DNA of 33,549 nt, taken from Flavobacteriales bacterium TMED191 (lineage in GTDB: Bacteria; Bacteroidota; Bacteroidia; Flavobacteriales; TMED113). Numbering within the stretch: the first letter of the stretch is position 1; every line of letters begins with the position of its first letter. This document shows, piece by piece, positions 22,730 to 31,110 of this stretch. The stretch spans positions 1-33,549 of the forward strand of contig NHIO02000007.1 of NCBI GenBank assembly GCA_002171975.2, given 5' to 3'. The notes under the pieces are model-generated. The model searched no databases. It saw nothing but the letters and a program-made list of their open reading frames with translations, and was not told where the DNA came from. The position numbers were made by a program, and so were the translations under genes.

Positions 22730-24832
22730 ATGTCTATAAAAGAAAGAATAGAATATCTAAGAAATGAGCTAAATCATCATAATTATCTATACTATATTCT
22801 AGATAAACCGAGGATATCAGATATTGAATTTGATAGACTTATGTCAGAGTTAGCAACTTTAGAAAATAGATATCCTAATTTTAGTGACCCATTATCTCCA
22901 ACTAAAAGAGTTGGAGGTAATACAGTTTCAACTTTTAAATCTGTCAAGCATTCATTTCCAATGCTATCTTTAGATAACACATATACAAATTCTGATTTAA
23001 ATAAATTTGATCAAAAGAATAAAAAATTATTATCCAAGGACAATCTAAAATATAGTTGTGAATTAAAATATGATGGCGTAGCAATCTCAGTAATTTATAA
23101 AAATGGTAAATTATTTCAAGCCATCACAAGAGGAGATGGTGTTTTTGGTGATGATGTGACAGAAAATATTAAAACTATAAAATCAATTCCATTGAAGTTA
23201 TTTGGGGAGTTTCCTGAATTACTAGAAATGAGAGGTGAAATTTTTATTAAAAAGAAACAATTTGAAGCAATTAATTTAAACAGATTGAGACAAAAAGAGA
23301 AACTAACAAAATTATTCAATAATGAAATTCAATCTCCAATAAGTCAAGATGGTCGAATTAAAGTTGAAAAAAAGTATAATTCAGATATTAAAAAACTTGA
23401 TCCATTTTCTAATCCGCGAAATTTTGCTTCCGGAAGCTTAAAGTTACTAGACAGTTCTAAGGTCGCAAAAAGAAATTTAACGTGTATTTTTTATTCTATT
23501 CATGCAGAAAAATTACCATTTATTAGTCATATAGAAAATTTAAGAGCATCTAAAAATTGGGGTTTTCAAATTCCTGAAAAATTTATTTTAGCAAATAATA
23601 TTTCTGAAGTACTAAATTTTGTACATCAAACCGAATTAGTTAGAAATTCTTTACCTTTTGAAATAGACGGTATTGTTATTAAAGTAAATAATTTAAATGA
23701 TCAAAAGATTTTAGGTCATACAGCAAAATCTCCCAGGTGGGCAATATCTTTTAAGTTTAAAGCTTATCAAGCCTATACCATCTTAGAAGACGTAAAATTC
23801 CAAATCGGAAGAACTGGCTCTATAACTCCAGTTGCTTATTTTAAACCAGTTGCTGTTGCTGGAAGTATTATTAAAAGAGCAAGTTTACATAATGAGTCTT
23901 TTATAAATAATTTAGACTTAAAGATTGGTGATAGAGTTATTATAGAAAAAGGTGGTGATGTTATACCAAAAGTTGTTGCTGTAGACAAAAGTAAAAGAGA
24001 TTTATTGTGTCAGTCAATTGAATTTATTTCACATTGTCCATCATGTAATAGTAAATTAGTAAAACCAATAAATGAAGCAAATCATTATTGTTTTAATTCT
24101 GATAATTGCATGCCGCAAAAAATAAATCAAATCGAACATTTTATTTCTAGAGATGCTATGAATATATCTTCTCTAGGAACAAAAACAATTGAGCTTTTAT
24201 TTAATGAGAAAATAATAAATTGTATTCAAGATCTATATAAATTAAAATTGGATGATTTTTCTAATTTAAAGGGCTTTGGTGTTGAGTCAAATTCTTTTAA
24301 AAAAGCTCAAAACATAATTGATTCGATTGAAAAATCGAAATTAGAATCATTTGAGAAAGTACTCTTTGGTCTTGGAATTAGACATGTTGGGAAAACAGTT
24401 TCTAAAAAACTTGTCAACTCATTTAAAACTATTCATAATTTGTTGCTAGCTAAAAAAGAAAAATTATTAGAAATTGATGAAATTGGTGAAAAAATTGCTG
24501 ATAGTTTAATTTTGTTTTTTCAATCTTATAAAAACAGAATAATGATTGACGAATTAATTAGTTATGGTCTTAAATTTAAAATTTTAGAAACCCAAAATGA
24601 ATCTAATTTATTATTGAACCTCAATTTCGTAATAACTGGAACCTTCCAGTTATCAAGGAAAAATTTAAAACTGCTTATTGAAAAAAATGGTGGTTTTATC
24701 TCAAGTTCATTGTCAAAAAACACTAACTTTTTAGTCACTGGCGAAAATTTTGGTCCTAAAAAGTATGAAAAAGCAATTGATTTAAATATTACTATGATTT
24801 CAGAATCTGAGTTATTAAAAATGATAAAATAG
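22730..24832 (+). CDS. ligA: NAD+-dependent DNA ligase
   Basis: A protein of 700 residues, longer than the usual ~670. It seals nicks in replication and repair. The Ia domain has HNYLYYILDKPRISDIEFD, and the adenylation motif is ELKYDGVAIS (111-120) with Lys113 as the AMP-carrying residue. Also present are TRGDGVFGDDVTENI, EMRGEIF and WAISFKFKA. The zinc finger lies near 435-460 (CPSC ... C ... C), followed by HhH repeats (FGLGIRHVGKTVSKKL) and a C-terminal BRCT domain (about 622-700, with LNFVITGTF). Between FEAIN (178-182) and NPRN (228-231) it has about 30 residues more than typical LigA proteins, a Lys-rich insertion in the nucleotidyltransferase domain. Confidence 0.97.
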   Translation: MSIKERIEYLRNELNHHNYLYYILDKPRISDIEFDRLMSELATLENRYPNFSDPLSPTKRVGGNTVSTFKSVKHSFPMLSLDNTYTNSDLNKFDQKNKKLLSKDNLKYSCELKYDGVAISVIYKNGKLFQAITRGDGVFGDDVTENIKTIKSIPLKLFGEFPELLEMRGEIFIKKKQFEAINLNRLRQKEKLTKLFNNEIQSPISQDGRIKVEKKYNSDIKKLDPFSNPRNFASGSLKLLDSSKVAKRNLTCIFYSIHAEKLPFISHIENLRASKNWGFQIPEKFILANNISEVLNFVHQTELVRNSLPFEIDGIVIKVNNLNDQKILGHTAKSPRWAISFKFKAYQAYTILEDVKFQIGRTGSITPVAYFKPVAVAGSIIKRASLHNESFINNLDLKIGDRVIIEKGGDVIPKVVAVDKSKRDLLCQSIEFISHCPSCNSKLVKPINEANHYCFNSDNCMPQKINQIEHFISRDAMNISSLGTKTIELLFNEKIINCIQDLYKLKLDDFSNLKGFGVESNSFKKAQNIIDSIEKSKLESFEKVLFGLGIRHVGKTVSKKLVNSFKTIHNLLLAKKEKLLEIDEIGEKIADSLILFFQSYKNRIMIDELISYGLKFKILETQNESNLLLNLNFVITGTFQLSRKNLKLLIEKNGGFISSSLSKNTNFLVTGENFGPKKYEKAIDLNITMISESELLKMIK

Positions 24833-24838
24833 TTATAT

Positions 24839-25390
24839 ATGTTATCTAGTATAAAATTAAAAATGGCTAATTATATCTTGTCTAAGGACATAAGTACTAA
24901 TGCCAGGCAAGCGGATTTGGTTACTTTGTCTAAAGCAAAAAGAATTGGAATATTATTCGATGCTAAATCTGTAGATGCAGTTAGTCAAATAAAATTATTA
25001 TTAAATTATTTTCTTAAGAAGAATATTGATGTAGAGATATTAGGTTTTGTTAAGGATAATAAGATGGGTTCACATCACTTGTCTACTTTGCATATTAATT
25101 ATTTTAATTTAAAAGATGTTAGTTTATTTGGTGTTCCAAAATCAAAAAAAACAAATGATTTTTTAATCAAGCCATATGATATTTTAATCAATTTGTCTTT
25201 AGATAATAGTTTTGCTACAAAGTATTTATCATTTAAAAGTAATGCCAAATTTAAAATAGGTGTCTTCAGAAAACATGAGTTTTTGAAATATGATTTATCA
25301 TTTAAATTAAAAATTAAATCTATCAATTATATGATTGAACAATTAACTTATTATCTAGAATTAATAAATAAAAATAATGAGAAACAATAA
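24839..25390 (+). CDS. DUF6913-like conserved protein of Bacteroidota
   Basis: A protein of 183 residues, soluble, with no signal peptide. The opening pattern (SKDISTNARQADLVTLSKAKRIGILFDA), the central YDILINLSLDNSFATKYLSF and the following AKFKIGVF resemble a small Bacteroidota family that I recall as DUF6913 and that often sits between ligA and dapA. No catalytic motif or known function can be read from it. It begins six bases after the ligA stop and its last 14 bases overlap dapA, so translation of the three genes is probably coupled. The family assignment is from memory, not from a search. Confidence 0.7.
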   Translation: MLSSIKLKMANYILSKDISTNARQADLVTLSKAKRIGILFDAKSVDAVSQIKLLLNYFLKKNIDVEILGFVKDNKMGSHHLSTLHINYFNLKDVSLFGVPKSKKTNDFLIKPYDILINLSLDNSFATKYLSFKSNAKFKIGVFRKHEFLKYDLSFKLKIKSINYMIEQLTYYLELINKNNEKQ

Positions 25391-26252
25391 ACTATTAGGA
25401 ACTGGTGTTGCTTTAATTACACCTTTTAAAGAAGACTATACAATCGACTATCAATCATTAGAGAGATTAATCGAGCATTTAATAGAAAAAGAAATTAATT
25501 ATTTGGTGGTTATGGGAACTACTGCTGAATCTGCTACATTAAACTATGATGAGCAAAATGAAATATTAAGTTTTGTAAAAAAAATTGTTAATAATAGATT
25601 GCCTCTTGTATTTGGTTTAGGAAGTAATAATACTACTCAATTAGTCAATAGAATTCATAATATGAATTTTGATGGGGTTGAGGCTATTTTGTCTGTTTCA
25701 CCTTATTACAATAAACCTAATCAAACAGGTATATTTAATCACTATGATATTATTGCTAAAAATTCGCCAGTTGACATTATCATTTATAATGTTCCTAGTA
25801 GAACAGCAATTAATATAGAGCCTGACACCGTAGAAAAACTAGCTCTAAAACATAAAAATATAATTGGGATCAAAGAGGCATCAGGAGATATTAATAATTG
25901 TATGGAATTAGTGTCAAGATGCCCAGATGATTTCATGATTATTTCAGGAGATGATAAAATGACTTATCCAATTATGTCATTAGGAGGTGTTGGTGTGATA
26001 TCTGTTCAGGCTATGGCATTTCCAAAGCTTTTTACTACAATGGTAAACTCTTGTCTTCAATCAAAATACAATACTGCTAAAAATAAACATTATGAGCTAT
26101 TAAAAAGTGTTGATTTATTCTATATTGATGGTAATCCTGCAGGTATTAAAGAAGCTTTATTTTTTAAGAATATTTGTAATTCTAGTCAAGTTCGATTACC
26201 ATTGGTTAAAATGGATCTAGATAATGCAAAAAAATTACACCTCTTATTATAA
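25377..26252 (+). CDS. dapA: 4-hydroxy-tetrahydrodipicolinate synthase
   Basis: A protein of 291 residues, standard DapA length. It condenses pyruvate with aspartate semialdehyde at the entry to the diaminopimelate/lysine branch, so it supports both peptidoglycan and lysine supply. The TIM-barrel motifs are complete: GVALITPF, VVMGTTAESATL (44-55) with the pyruvate-binding Thr-Thr pair, SVSPYYNKPNQTG (106-118), YNVPSRT (137-143) with Tyr137, and GIKEASGD (164-171) with Lys166 as the Schiff-base lysine. The ATG lies inside the end of the DUF6913-like gene (14-base overlap). A 94-bp gap with a new promoter separates it from the moxR operon. Confidence 0.97.
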   Translation: MRNNKLLGTGVALITPFKEDYTIDYQSLERLIEHLIEKEINYLVVMGTTAESATLNYDEQNEILSFVKKIVNNRLPLVFGLGSNNTTQLVNRIHNMNFDGVEAILSVSPYYNKPNQTGIFNHYDIIAKNSPVDIIIYNVPSRTAINIEPDTVEKLALKHKNIIGIKEASGDINNCMELVSRCPDDFMIISGDDKMTYPIMSLGGVGVISVQAMAFPKLFTTMVNSCLQSKYNTAKNKHYELLKSVDLFYIDGNPAGIKEALFFKNICNSSQVRLPLVKMDLDNAKKLHLLL

Positions 26253-26279
26253 TAATAATGAATATTTTTTGTTGTTATT

Positions 26280-26311
26280 ATTGTTAGGAAAAACATTATT
26301 TAATAGTTTTG
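26280..26311 (+). promoter_or_regulatory. promoter of the moxR-bat operon
   Basis: ATTG (26280-26283, one mismatch to TTTG) is followed after 20 bases by TAGTTTTG (26304-26311), an exact TAnnTTTG element. It lies 35 bases before the moxR ATG, in the only sizeable gap between dapA and the end of the window. Confidence 0.6.
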
Positions 26312-26346
26312 AATTGATTTAAATTTTAATAAATAATTAAATAGAA

Positions 26347-27339
26347 ATGATACAAAAAGATATAGAAATAATTGATCAAAAGATTTCACAAGAAAGTGCA
26401 TTTGTGGATGATCTGTTCTCAGAAATAAACAAGGTTATAGTGGGTCAGCAGCCAATGATAGAACGTTTATTAATAGGTCTTTTAGGTTCAGGTCATGTTT
26501 TATTAGAAGGTGTGCCTGGATTAGCTAAGACTTTAGCAATCAAAACTTTGTCACAAGCAATAAAAGGAGATTTTAATAGAATTCAGTTTACTCCTGATTT
26601 GTTACCATCTGATGTTATAGGAACATTAGTTTATAATATTAAAGACGGGGATTTTAGTATTAAAAAAGGACCAATTTTTTCAAATTTTATTTTAGCTGAC
26701 GAAATTAATAGAGCACCTGCAAAAGTACAAAGTGCTCTACTAGAAGCTATGCAGGAAAAACAAGTAACTATAGGTGATCAAACATACTTTTTAGATGAAC
26801 CATTTTTGGTTTTAGCAACACAGAATCCTGTTGAGCAAGAGGGAACATATCCTTTACCTGAAGCTCAGACAGATAGATTTATGTTGAAAACGATTATAAA
26901 TTACCCTAACAAGGAAGATGAGAAAATCATCCTTAGAAATAACATCAATAATACTCAACACAAAATTAAACCTGTCGTTTCTGTTAAAAAGATATTAAGT
27001 GCAAGAACTTTAATTAATGATATATATATGGATCAAAAGATTGAAAATTATATTATTGATATAGTTTTTGCCACTAGATCCCCCCAGGATTATAATTTAA
27101 AAGAGATTAAAAATCTAATTAATTTTGGTGCTTCACCTAGAGGTAGTATTAATTTAGCTAAAGCTGCTAGAGTACATGCTTTTATTAAAAGAAGAGGGTA
27201 TGTGACCCCGGAAGATGTAAGAAGTGTATGTCATGATGTATTAAGACATAGAATTGGGTTGACTTATGAGGCTGAAGCCGAAAATATTACTTCAGAAGAT
27301 ATAATTGATAAAATTTTAAATACAATTGAAGTCCCATAA
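26347..27339 (+). CDS. MoxR-family AAA+ ATPase
   Basis: A protein of 330 residues, the usual size of the MoxR/RavA-type AAA+ ATPases that act as chaperones for VWA-domain partners. Walker A is LLEGVPGLAKTLA (52-64), Walker B is FILADEINRAPAKVQSALLE (114-133), and FLVLATQNPVEQEGTYPLPEAQ carries sensor 1. The C-terminal lid has GASPRGSINLAKAARVHAFI, typical of the subfamily. It is the first gene of the operon, directly joined to the DUF58 gene (no gap). The family and the order moxR-DUF58-bat match the Bacteroides 'aerotolerance' cluster. Its precise client is not known. Confidence 0.95.
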   Translation: MIQKDIEIIDQKISQESAFVDDLFSEINKVIVGQQPMIERLLIGLLGSGHVLLEGVPGLAKTLAIKTLSQAIKGDFNRIQFTPDLLPSDVIGTLVYNIKDGDFSIKKGPIFSNFILADEINRAPAKVQSALLEAMQEKQVTIGDQTYFLDEPFLVLATQNPVEQEGTYPLPEAQTDRFMLKTIINYPNKEDEKIILRNNINNTQHKIKPVVSVKKILSARTLINDIYMDQKIENYIIDIVFATRSPQDYNLKEIKNLINFGASPRGSINLAKAARVHAFIKRRGYVTPEDVRSVCHDVLRHRIGLTYEAEAENITSEDIIDKILNTIEVP

Positions 27340-28203
27340 ATGGAAACAGTAGATCTTTTAAAAAAAGTCCGTAAGATTGAAATTAAAACTAAGAAGTTAA
27401 CTAATAATTTTTTTACAGGACAATATCACAGTGCTTTTAAAGGGAAGGGTATGGTTTTTAGTGAGGTTCGTAAATATGTTCCTGGAGATGATGTACGTGA
27501 TATTGATTGGAATGTTACAGCCAAACTTTCCGAGCCTTATGTTAAAGTATTTGAAGAAGAAAGAGAGTTGACTATGGTTTTAATGGTTGATATTTCAAGT
27601 TCTCAATTGTTTGGTTCATTCGATAGTTTAAAGAAAGATTTACTAGTTGAAATTTGTGCTGTATTAGCTTTTTCTGCTATGCAGAATAATGATAAAGTAG
27701 GTGTTATTTTTTTTACTGATGAAATAGAATTGTTTATTCCCCCTAAAAAGGGGAAAAAACATATTTTAAGAATTATCAGAGAACTAATTAATTTTAAACC
27801 AAAAGGTGTCAAAACTAATATTGCTAATGCCTGTGAGTATTTAAATAATGTAATTAAGAAAAAATCTATTGTTTTTATTTTGTCAGATTTTATTGATGAT
27901 AATTTTGCTCAATCTTTAAGTTTAGTTTCTAAAAAACATGATTTAAGTGGTATAAGAATATTTGATGATTTGGAACAAAATCTTCATTCATTAGGTTTGG
28001 GCCTATTTTGGGACCCTGAAAATAAAGATTATAATTGGATTGATACATCTGATAAATTAGTTAATGATTCAATACAATTATTTTACAATGAAAAATGTAA
28101 ATATTTTCGCGACTCATTTTTAAAAACAGGATCTTCAGTTGTTAATATTTCTACATCAGATTCATATGTTATCAAGTTATTAGAGTTATTTAAAAATAAA
28201 TGA
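27340..28203 (+). CDS. DUF58 domain protein
   Basis: A protein of 287 residues. The conserved DUF58 block is SEVRKYVPGDDVRDIDWNVT (41-60), followed by FEEERELTMVLMVDISSS (71-88), a MIDAS-like segment of a VWA fold, and FILSDFIDD further on. No signal peptide or clear transmembrane segment is seen, so it is probably cytoplasmic or peripherally bound. DUF58 proteins regularly accompany MoxR and are thought to be its partner or adaptor. It starts directly after the moxR stop, and its stop overlaps the next start by four bases (ATGA), so the whole set is translated in a coupled way. Confidence 0.92.
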   Translation: METVDLLKKVRKIEIKTKKLTNNFFTGQYHSAFKGKGMVFSEVRKYVPGDDVRDIDWNVTAKLSEPYVKVFEEERELTMVLMVDISSSQLFGSFDSLKKDLLVEICAVLAFSAMQNNDKVGVIFFTDEIELFIPPKKGKKHILRIIRELINFKPKGVKTNIANACEYLNNVIKKKSIVFILSDFIDDNFAQSLSLVSKKHDLSGIRIFDDLEQNLHSLGLGLFWDPENKDYNWIDTSDKLVNDSIQLFYNEKCKYFRDSFLKTGSSVVNISTSDSYVIKLLELFKNK

Positions 28204-29105
28204 AGCAGTTATATATATTATTTTTTGTATCGCTTTCACTTTTTTCTCAAAACATTGTGTTAGATGTTGATACCAATCTATTGCGAATCGGAGAGCAATT
28301 TAATGTTACTATGAATTATTTTAGCATTGATTCTCTTGATATAAATTTAAATCAAGCAGAAAATTTATTTGATGAATTTGAGGTGTTGAAAGAGTCAGGC
28401 TTAGAAAAAATGTTTGATATTGATACATTCTTTTATAAAAATTATTTACTAACATCATTTGATACTGGTATTTTTATTTTATCTCCAAAAATTATTACAC
28501 AACAAAATTTAGATACTTTGTCTGTAAATCCAATTTCAATTACATTTTTACCTGTTGAGCTGGATAGTGCAAATAAATTTTTTGATATTAAGCCTCCAAA
28601 GGACGTTCCTTTTAAATTAAAAGAATTACTAGGTTATAAGTACGTTTTTTTGATATTGTTATTGATACTTTTAATATACTATTTTACTTATAAATATGTA
28701 TTTAAAACTTCTAATATACAAGAGAGTAGGGAGGTTATAAAAATCCCTGTTGATATTTATTATTTAAACAAAATTAAAGAGTTAAGTTCAAAAAAATATC
28801 TTGAAGAAGATAAATTTCAATTATATTATACTAGATTATCAGAAATTTTGCGAGGATATTTAGAGCATAGATTTGATATTCCTGCTCTTGAATCTAGTAC
28901 ATATGATTTAAAATTACTTTTAAGAAATATTAATATAAATGAAGAGTGGCTAAATGATTTTTTAAGAGTCGGGGACTTAGTTAAATTTGCAAAAGGTCTG
29001 CCATCAAAGAAAGTTAGCGAAAGTTTCTTAAAATCTGTTAAATTATTTATTAAGGCAAATAAGATTAAACCAGTTGAAGAGAATATTAATGATATAAATT
29101 TATAA
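28200..29105 (+). CDS. BatD-like membrane protein of the bat operon
   Basis: A protein of 301 residues that I cannot place in a named family with certainty. It has a signal peptide (about 1-17, ending LFSQ) and a beta-rich periplasmic domain (18-140), then one transmembrane segment (148-168). The cytoplasmic helical part includes KFQLYYTRLSEILRGYLEHR and ALESSTYDLKLLLRN. This architecture is that of a shortened BatD and also resembles DUF4381-type proteins found in the same operons. It is likely to form part of the inner-membrane complex with BatA and BatB. It overlaps the DUF58 gene by four bases and is followed by batA after eight bases. Confidence 0.75.
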   Translation: MKQLYILFFVSLSLFSQNIVLDVDTNLLRIGEQFNVTMNYFSIDSLDINLNQAENLFDEFEVLKESGLEKMFDIDTFFYKNYLLTSFDTGIFILSPKIITQQNLDTLSVNPISITFLPVELDSANKFFDIKPPKDVPFKLKELLGYKYVFLILLLILLIYYFTYKYVFKTSNIQESREVIKIPVDIYYLNKIKELSSKKYLEEDKFQLYYTRLSEILRGYLEHRFDIPALESSTYDLKLLLRNININEEWLNDFLRVGDLVKFAKGLPSKKVSESFLKSVKLFIKANKIKPVEENINDINL

Positions 29106-29113
29106 TTATTAAA

Positions 29114-30094
29114 ATGACTTTTTTAAATCCTCAATTTTTTTGGCTTTTTATATTTATCCCATTGATGTTTTTAATGTTTTATTTTAGAAATAAGAATATA
29201 TACTCTTCAATTCTCTTTCCACTTCCAGTTAAAAATATTAAAAGTATTAAAACTAGACTGTATCCGATTTTATTTTTATTTCGTTTAATGGTTGTTATAT
29301 TAATAATTTTTGCATTAGCAAGACCACAAACTACTCAAGTAAGTACCGATACCTTGAAAAAAGAGGGTATTGATATTATGATTGCTATGGATGTTTCTAG
29401 TAGTATGTTAGCTGAAGATTTCAAACCTAATAGACTTGAAGCTGCTAAAGAATTAGCTGTAGAATTTATAAAGCGTCGAAAAAATGACAGAGTAGGACTT
29501 GTTATTTACTCTGGAGAAAGTTTTACACAATGCCCTTTAACTACTGATCATGACATAGTAATTAATATGATGAATAGTGTGCAGACTGGTTTAATGGATG
29601 ATGGTACAGCTATTGGGTTAGGTTTAGCTAACTGTGTAAATAGACTAAAAGAGAGTAAGGTGGAAAGTAAAATTATTATTTTACTAACTGATGGTGAAAA
29701 TAATTCTGGATTTATAGATCCAGTTACAGCTGCTTCTATTGCAAGACAAAGCGAAATTAAAACATATACTATTGGAGTTGGTTCTTATGGTACTGCACCA
29801 TATCCTACAAAGGATATGTTCGGTAGATCAGTTTATGTCGATGTTCCAGCTAATATTGATGAGGACATGCTGAGGGTTGTGGCTGATACAACTGGAGGAA
29901 TTTATTTTAGAGCAGATAATAAAATTGAACTTGCTAATGTTTATAAAGAAATCGAGTCGTTGCAAAAAACAGAAATTGAAGAAATAAAATATTATAACGT
30001 GACAGAAAAATACTTTTTATTTTGTGTTTTTGCATTTTTGTTTTTCTTCATTGAGATAATATTAAATTACTCATATTTTAAAAGAATTATTTAA
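29114..30094 (+). CDS. batA: BatA, VWA-domain inner-membrane protein
   Basis: A protein of 326 residues. Two N-terminal transmembrane segments (about 7-24 and 48-68, then ARPQTT) precede a von Willebrand factor A domain with MIDAS residues DVSSS (93-97) and ILLTDGENNSG further on. A final transmembrane segment (about 303-322, FLFCVFAFLFFFIEII) closes the protein. BatA of Bacteroides is needed for full aerotolerance and is thought to work with BatB and the MoxR ATPase; the biochemical task is unknown. NRLEAAKELAVEFI, which follows the MIDAS, is characteristic of BatA. The stop codon overlaps the batB start by one base. Confidence 0.93.
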   Translation: MTFLNPQFFWLFIFIPLMFLMFYFRNKNIYSSILFPLPVKNIKSIKTRLYPILFLFRLMVVILIIFALARPQTTQVSTDTLKKEGIDIMIAMDVSSSMLAEDFKPNRLEAAKELAVEFIKRRKNDRVGLVIYSGESFTQCPLTTDHDIVINMMNSVQTGLMDDGTAIGLGLANCVNRLKESKVESKIIILLTDGENNSGFIDPVTAASIARQSEIKTYTIGVGSYGTAPYPTKDMFGRSVYVDVPANIDEDMLRVVADTTGGIYFRADNKIELANVYKEIESLQKTEIEEIKYYNVTEKYFLFCVFAFLFFFIEIILNYSYFKRII

Positions 30095-31110
30095 TGGATT
30101 TTACACAGCCTCAATTATTGTATTTAATTTTTTTAATTATTCCATTAATGATACTTTTTAGTAGTTATTTTATTTGGAAAAAAAATATTATTTCGAAAAC
30201 TTTTAGTCACAATATTTTTCTGCAAATTGCACCTAATTATAGTTCAGGATTAAATATTATTCATTTTACACTTAAATTACTAGCAATTTTATTTTTAATA
30301 ATTGCTTTATCCGGGCCTAGAATTGGCACAAAAATTAAATCAATTAAAAGAGAAGGGGTAGATGTTGTTTTTGTTTTAGATGTTTCTAAAAGCATGTTGG
30401 TGGAAGATGTAGCTCCTAATAGATTATTAAAGTCATTACAAATAGTTTCTAAATCTATTGATAATTTGATTTCGGATAGGGTGGGTATTATTGTTTATGC
30501 TGGTCAAGCATATCCTTTGATGCCACTATCTTTTGATTATTCTATGGCAAAATTGCTTATTCAAACTATTGACACAGATATTGTTCCTTCTCAGGGAACG
30601 GATGTAAGTAGTGCTTTAATGTTAGCAGAATCTTTTTTTGATCAAGAAGAAAAAAGTAAAATTTTATTTATTATTTCCGATGGTGAGGATCATGAAGGTA
30701 ATTATAATTCAGAGATTGAAACATTGACTACTAATAATATCATTATTAGTAGTATAAATATTGGAACAGATTCTGGTGGGCCAATACCAATAAGAAATAA
30801 CGGAAACGTTAATTATAAAAAAGATAAAAATGAGAATGTAATTATTTCAAAATCTAATTCAAAAATGCTTTCTTCATTAGCTTCCATGTCAAAAGGAGGT
30901 TTTATAAAAACTATGCAAACCAATGATGCTGTTGAGTTTGTTCTTGATAATATGACTTCCTTAGATAAAAGTTTTTCTGAGGAGAAATTCTACTCTGATT
31001 ATGAAGATCAGTATCAGTGGTTTTTGGGTTTTGCATTATTCTTTATTATAATTGATTTTTTCTTGACAAGAAAGAAAATTAAATTTATTGATAAAATAAT
31101 TAAAAGATGA
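30094..31110 (+). CDS. batB: BatB, VWA-domain inner-membrane protein
   Basis: A protein of 338 residues with the same build as BatA: N-terminal hydrophobic segments (about 9-27 and 59-73, ending ALSGPRIG), a VWA domain with MIDAS DVSKS (96-100) followed by MLVEDVAPNRL, a second MIDAS-type loop SQGTDVSSAL and ISDGEDHEG. A C-terminal transmembrane segment (about 306-322) follows. It is paralogous to batA, so the two probably form a hetero-complex. It overlaps batA by one base and batC by four (ATGA), indicating coupled translation. Confidence 0.93.
   Translation: MDFTQPQLLYLIFLIIPLMILFSSYFIWKKNIISKTFSHNIFLQIAPNYSSGLNIIHFTLKLLAILFLIIALSGPRIGTKIKSIKREGVDVVFVLDVSKSMLVEDVAPNRLLKSLQIVSKSIDNLISDRVGIIVYAGQAYPLMPLSFDYSMAKLLIQTIDTDIVPSQGTDVSSALMLAESFFDQEEKSKILFIISDGEDHEGNYNSEIETLTTNNIIISSINIGTDSGGPIPIRNNGNVNYKKDKNENVIISKSNSKMLSSLASMSKGGFIKTMQTNDAVEFVLDNMTSLDKSFSEEKFYSDYEDQYQWFLGFALFFIIIDFFLTRKKIKFIDKIIKR

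Noticed and set aside
26249..26285. Terminator hairpin after dapA (AATAATAA ... TTATTATT)
   Set aside because: The stem consists only of A-T pairs and no T-tract follows directly; in such an AT-rich sequence it is likely chance.
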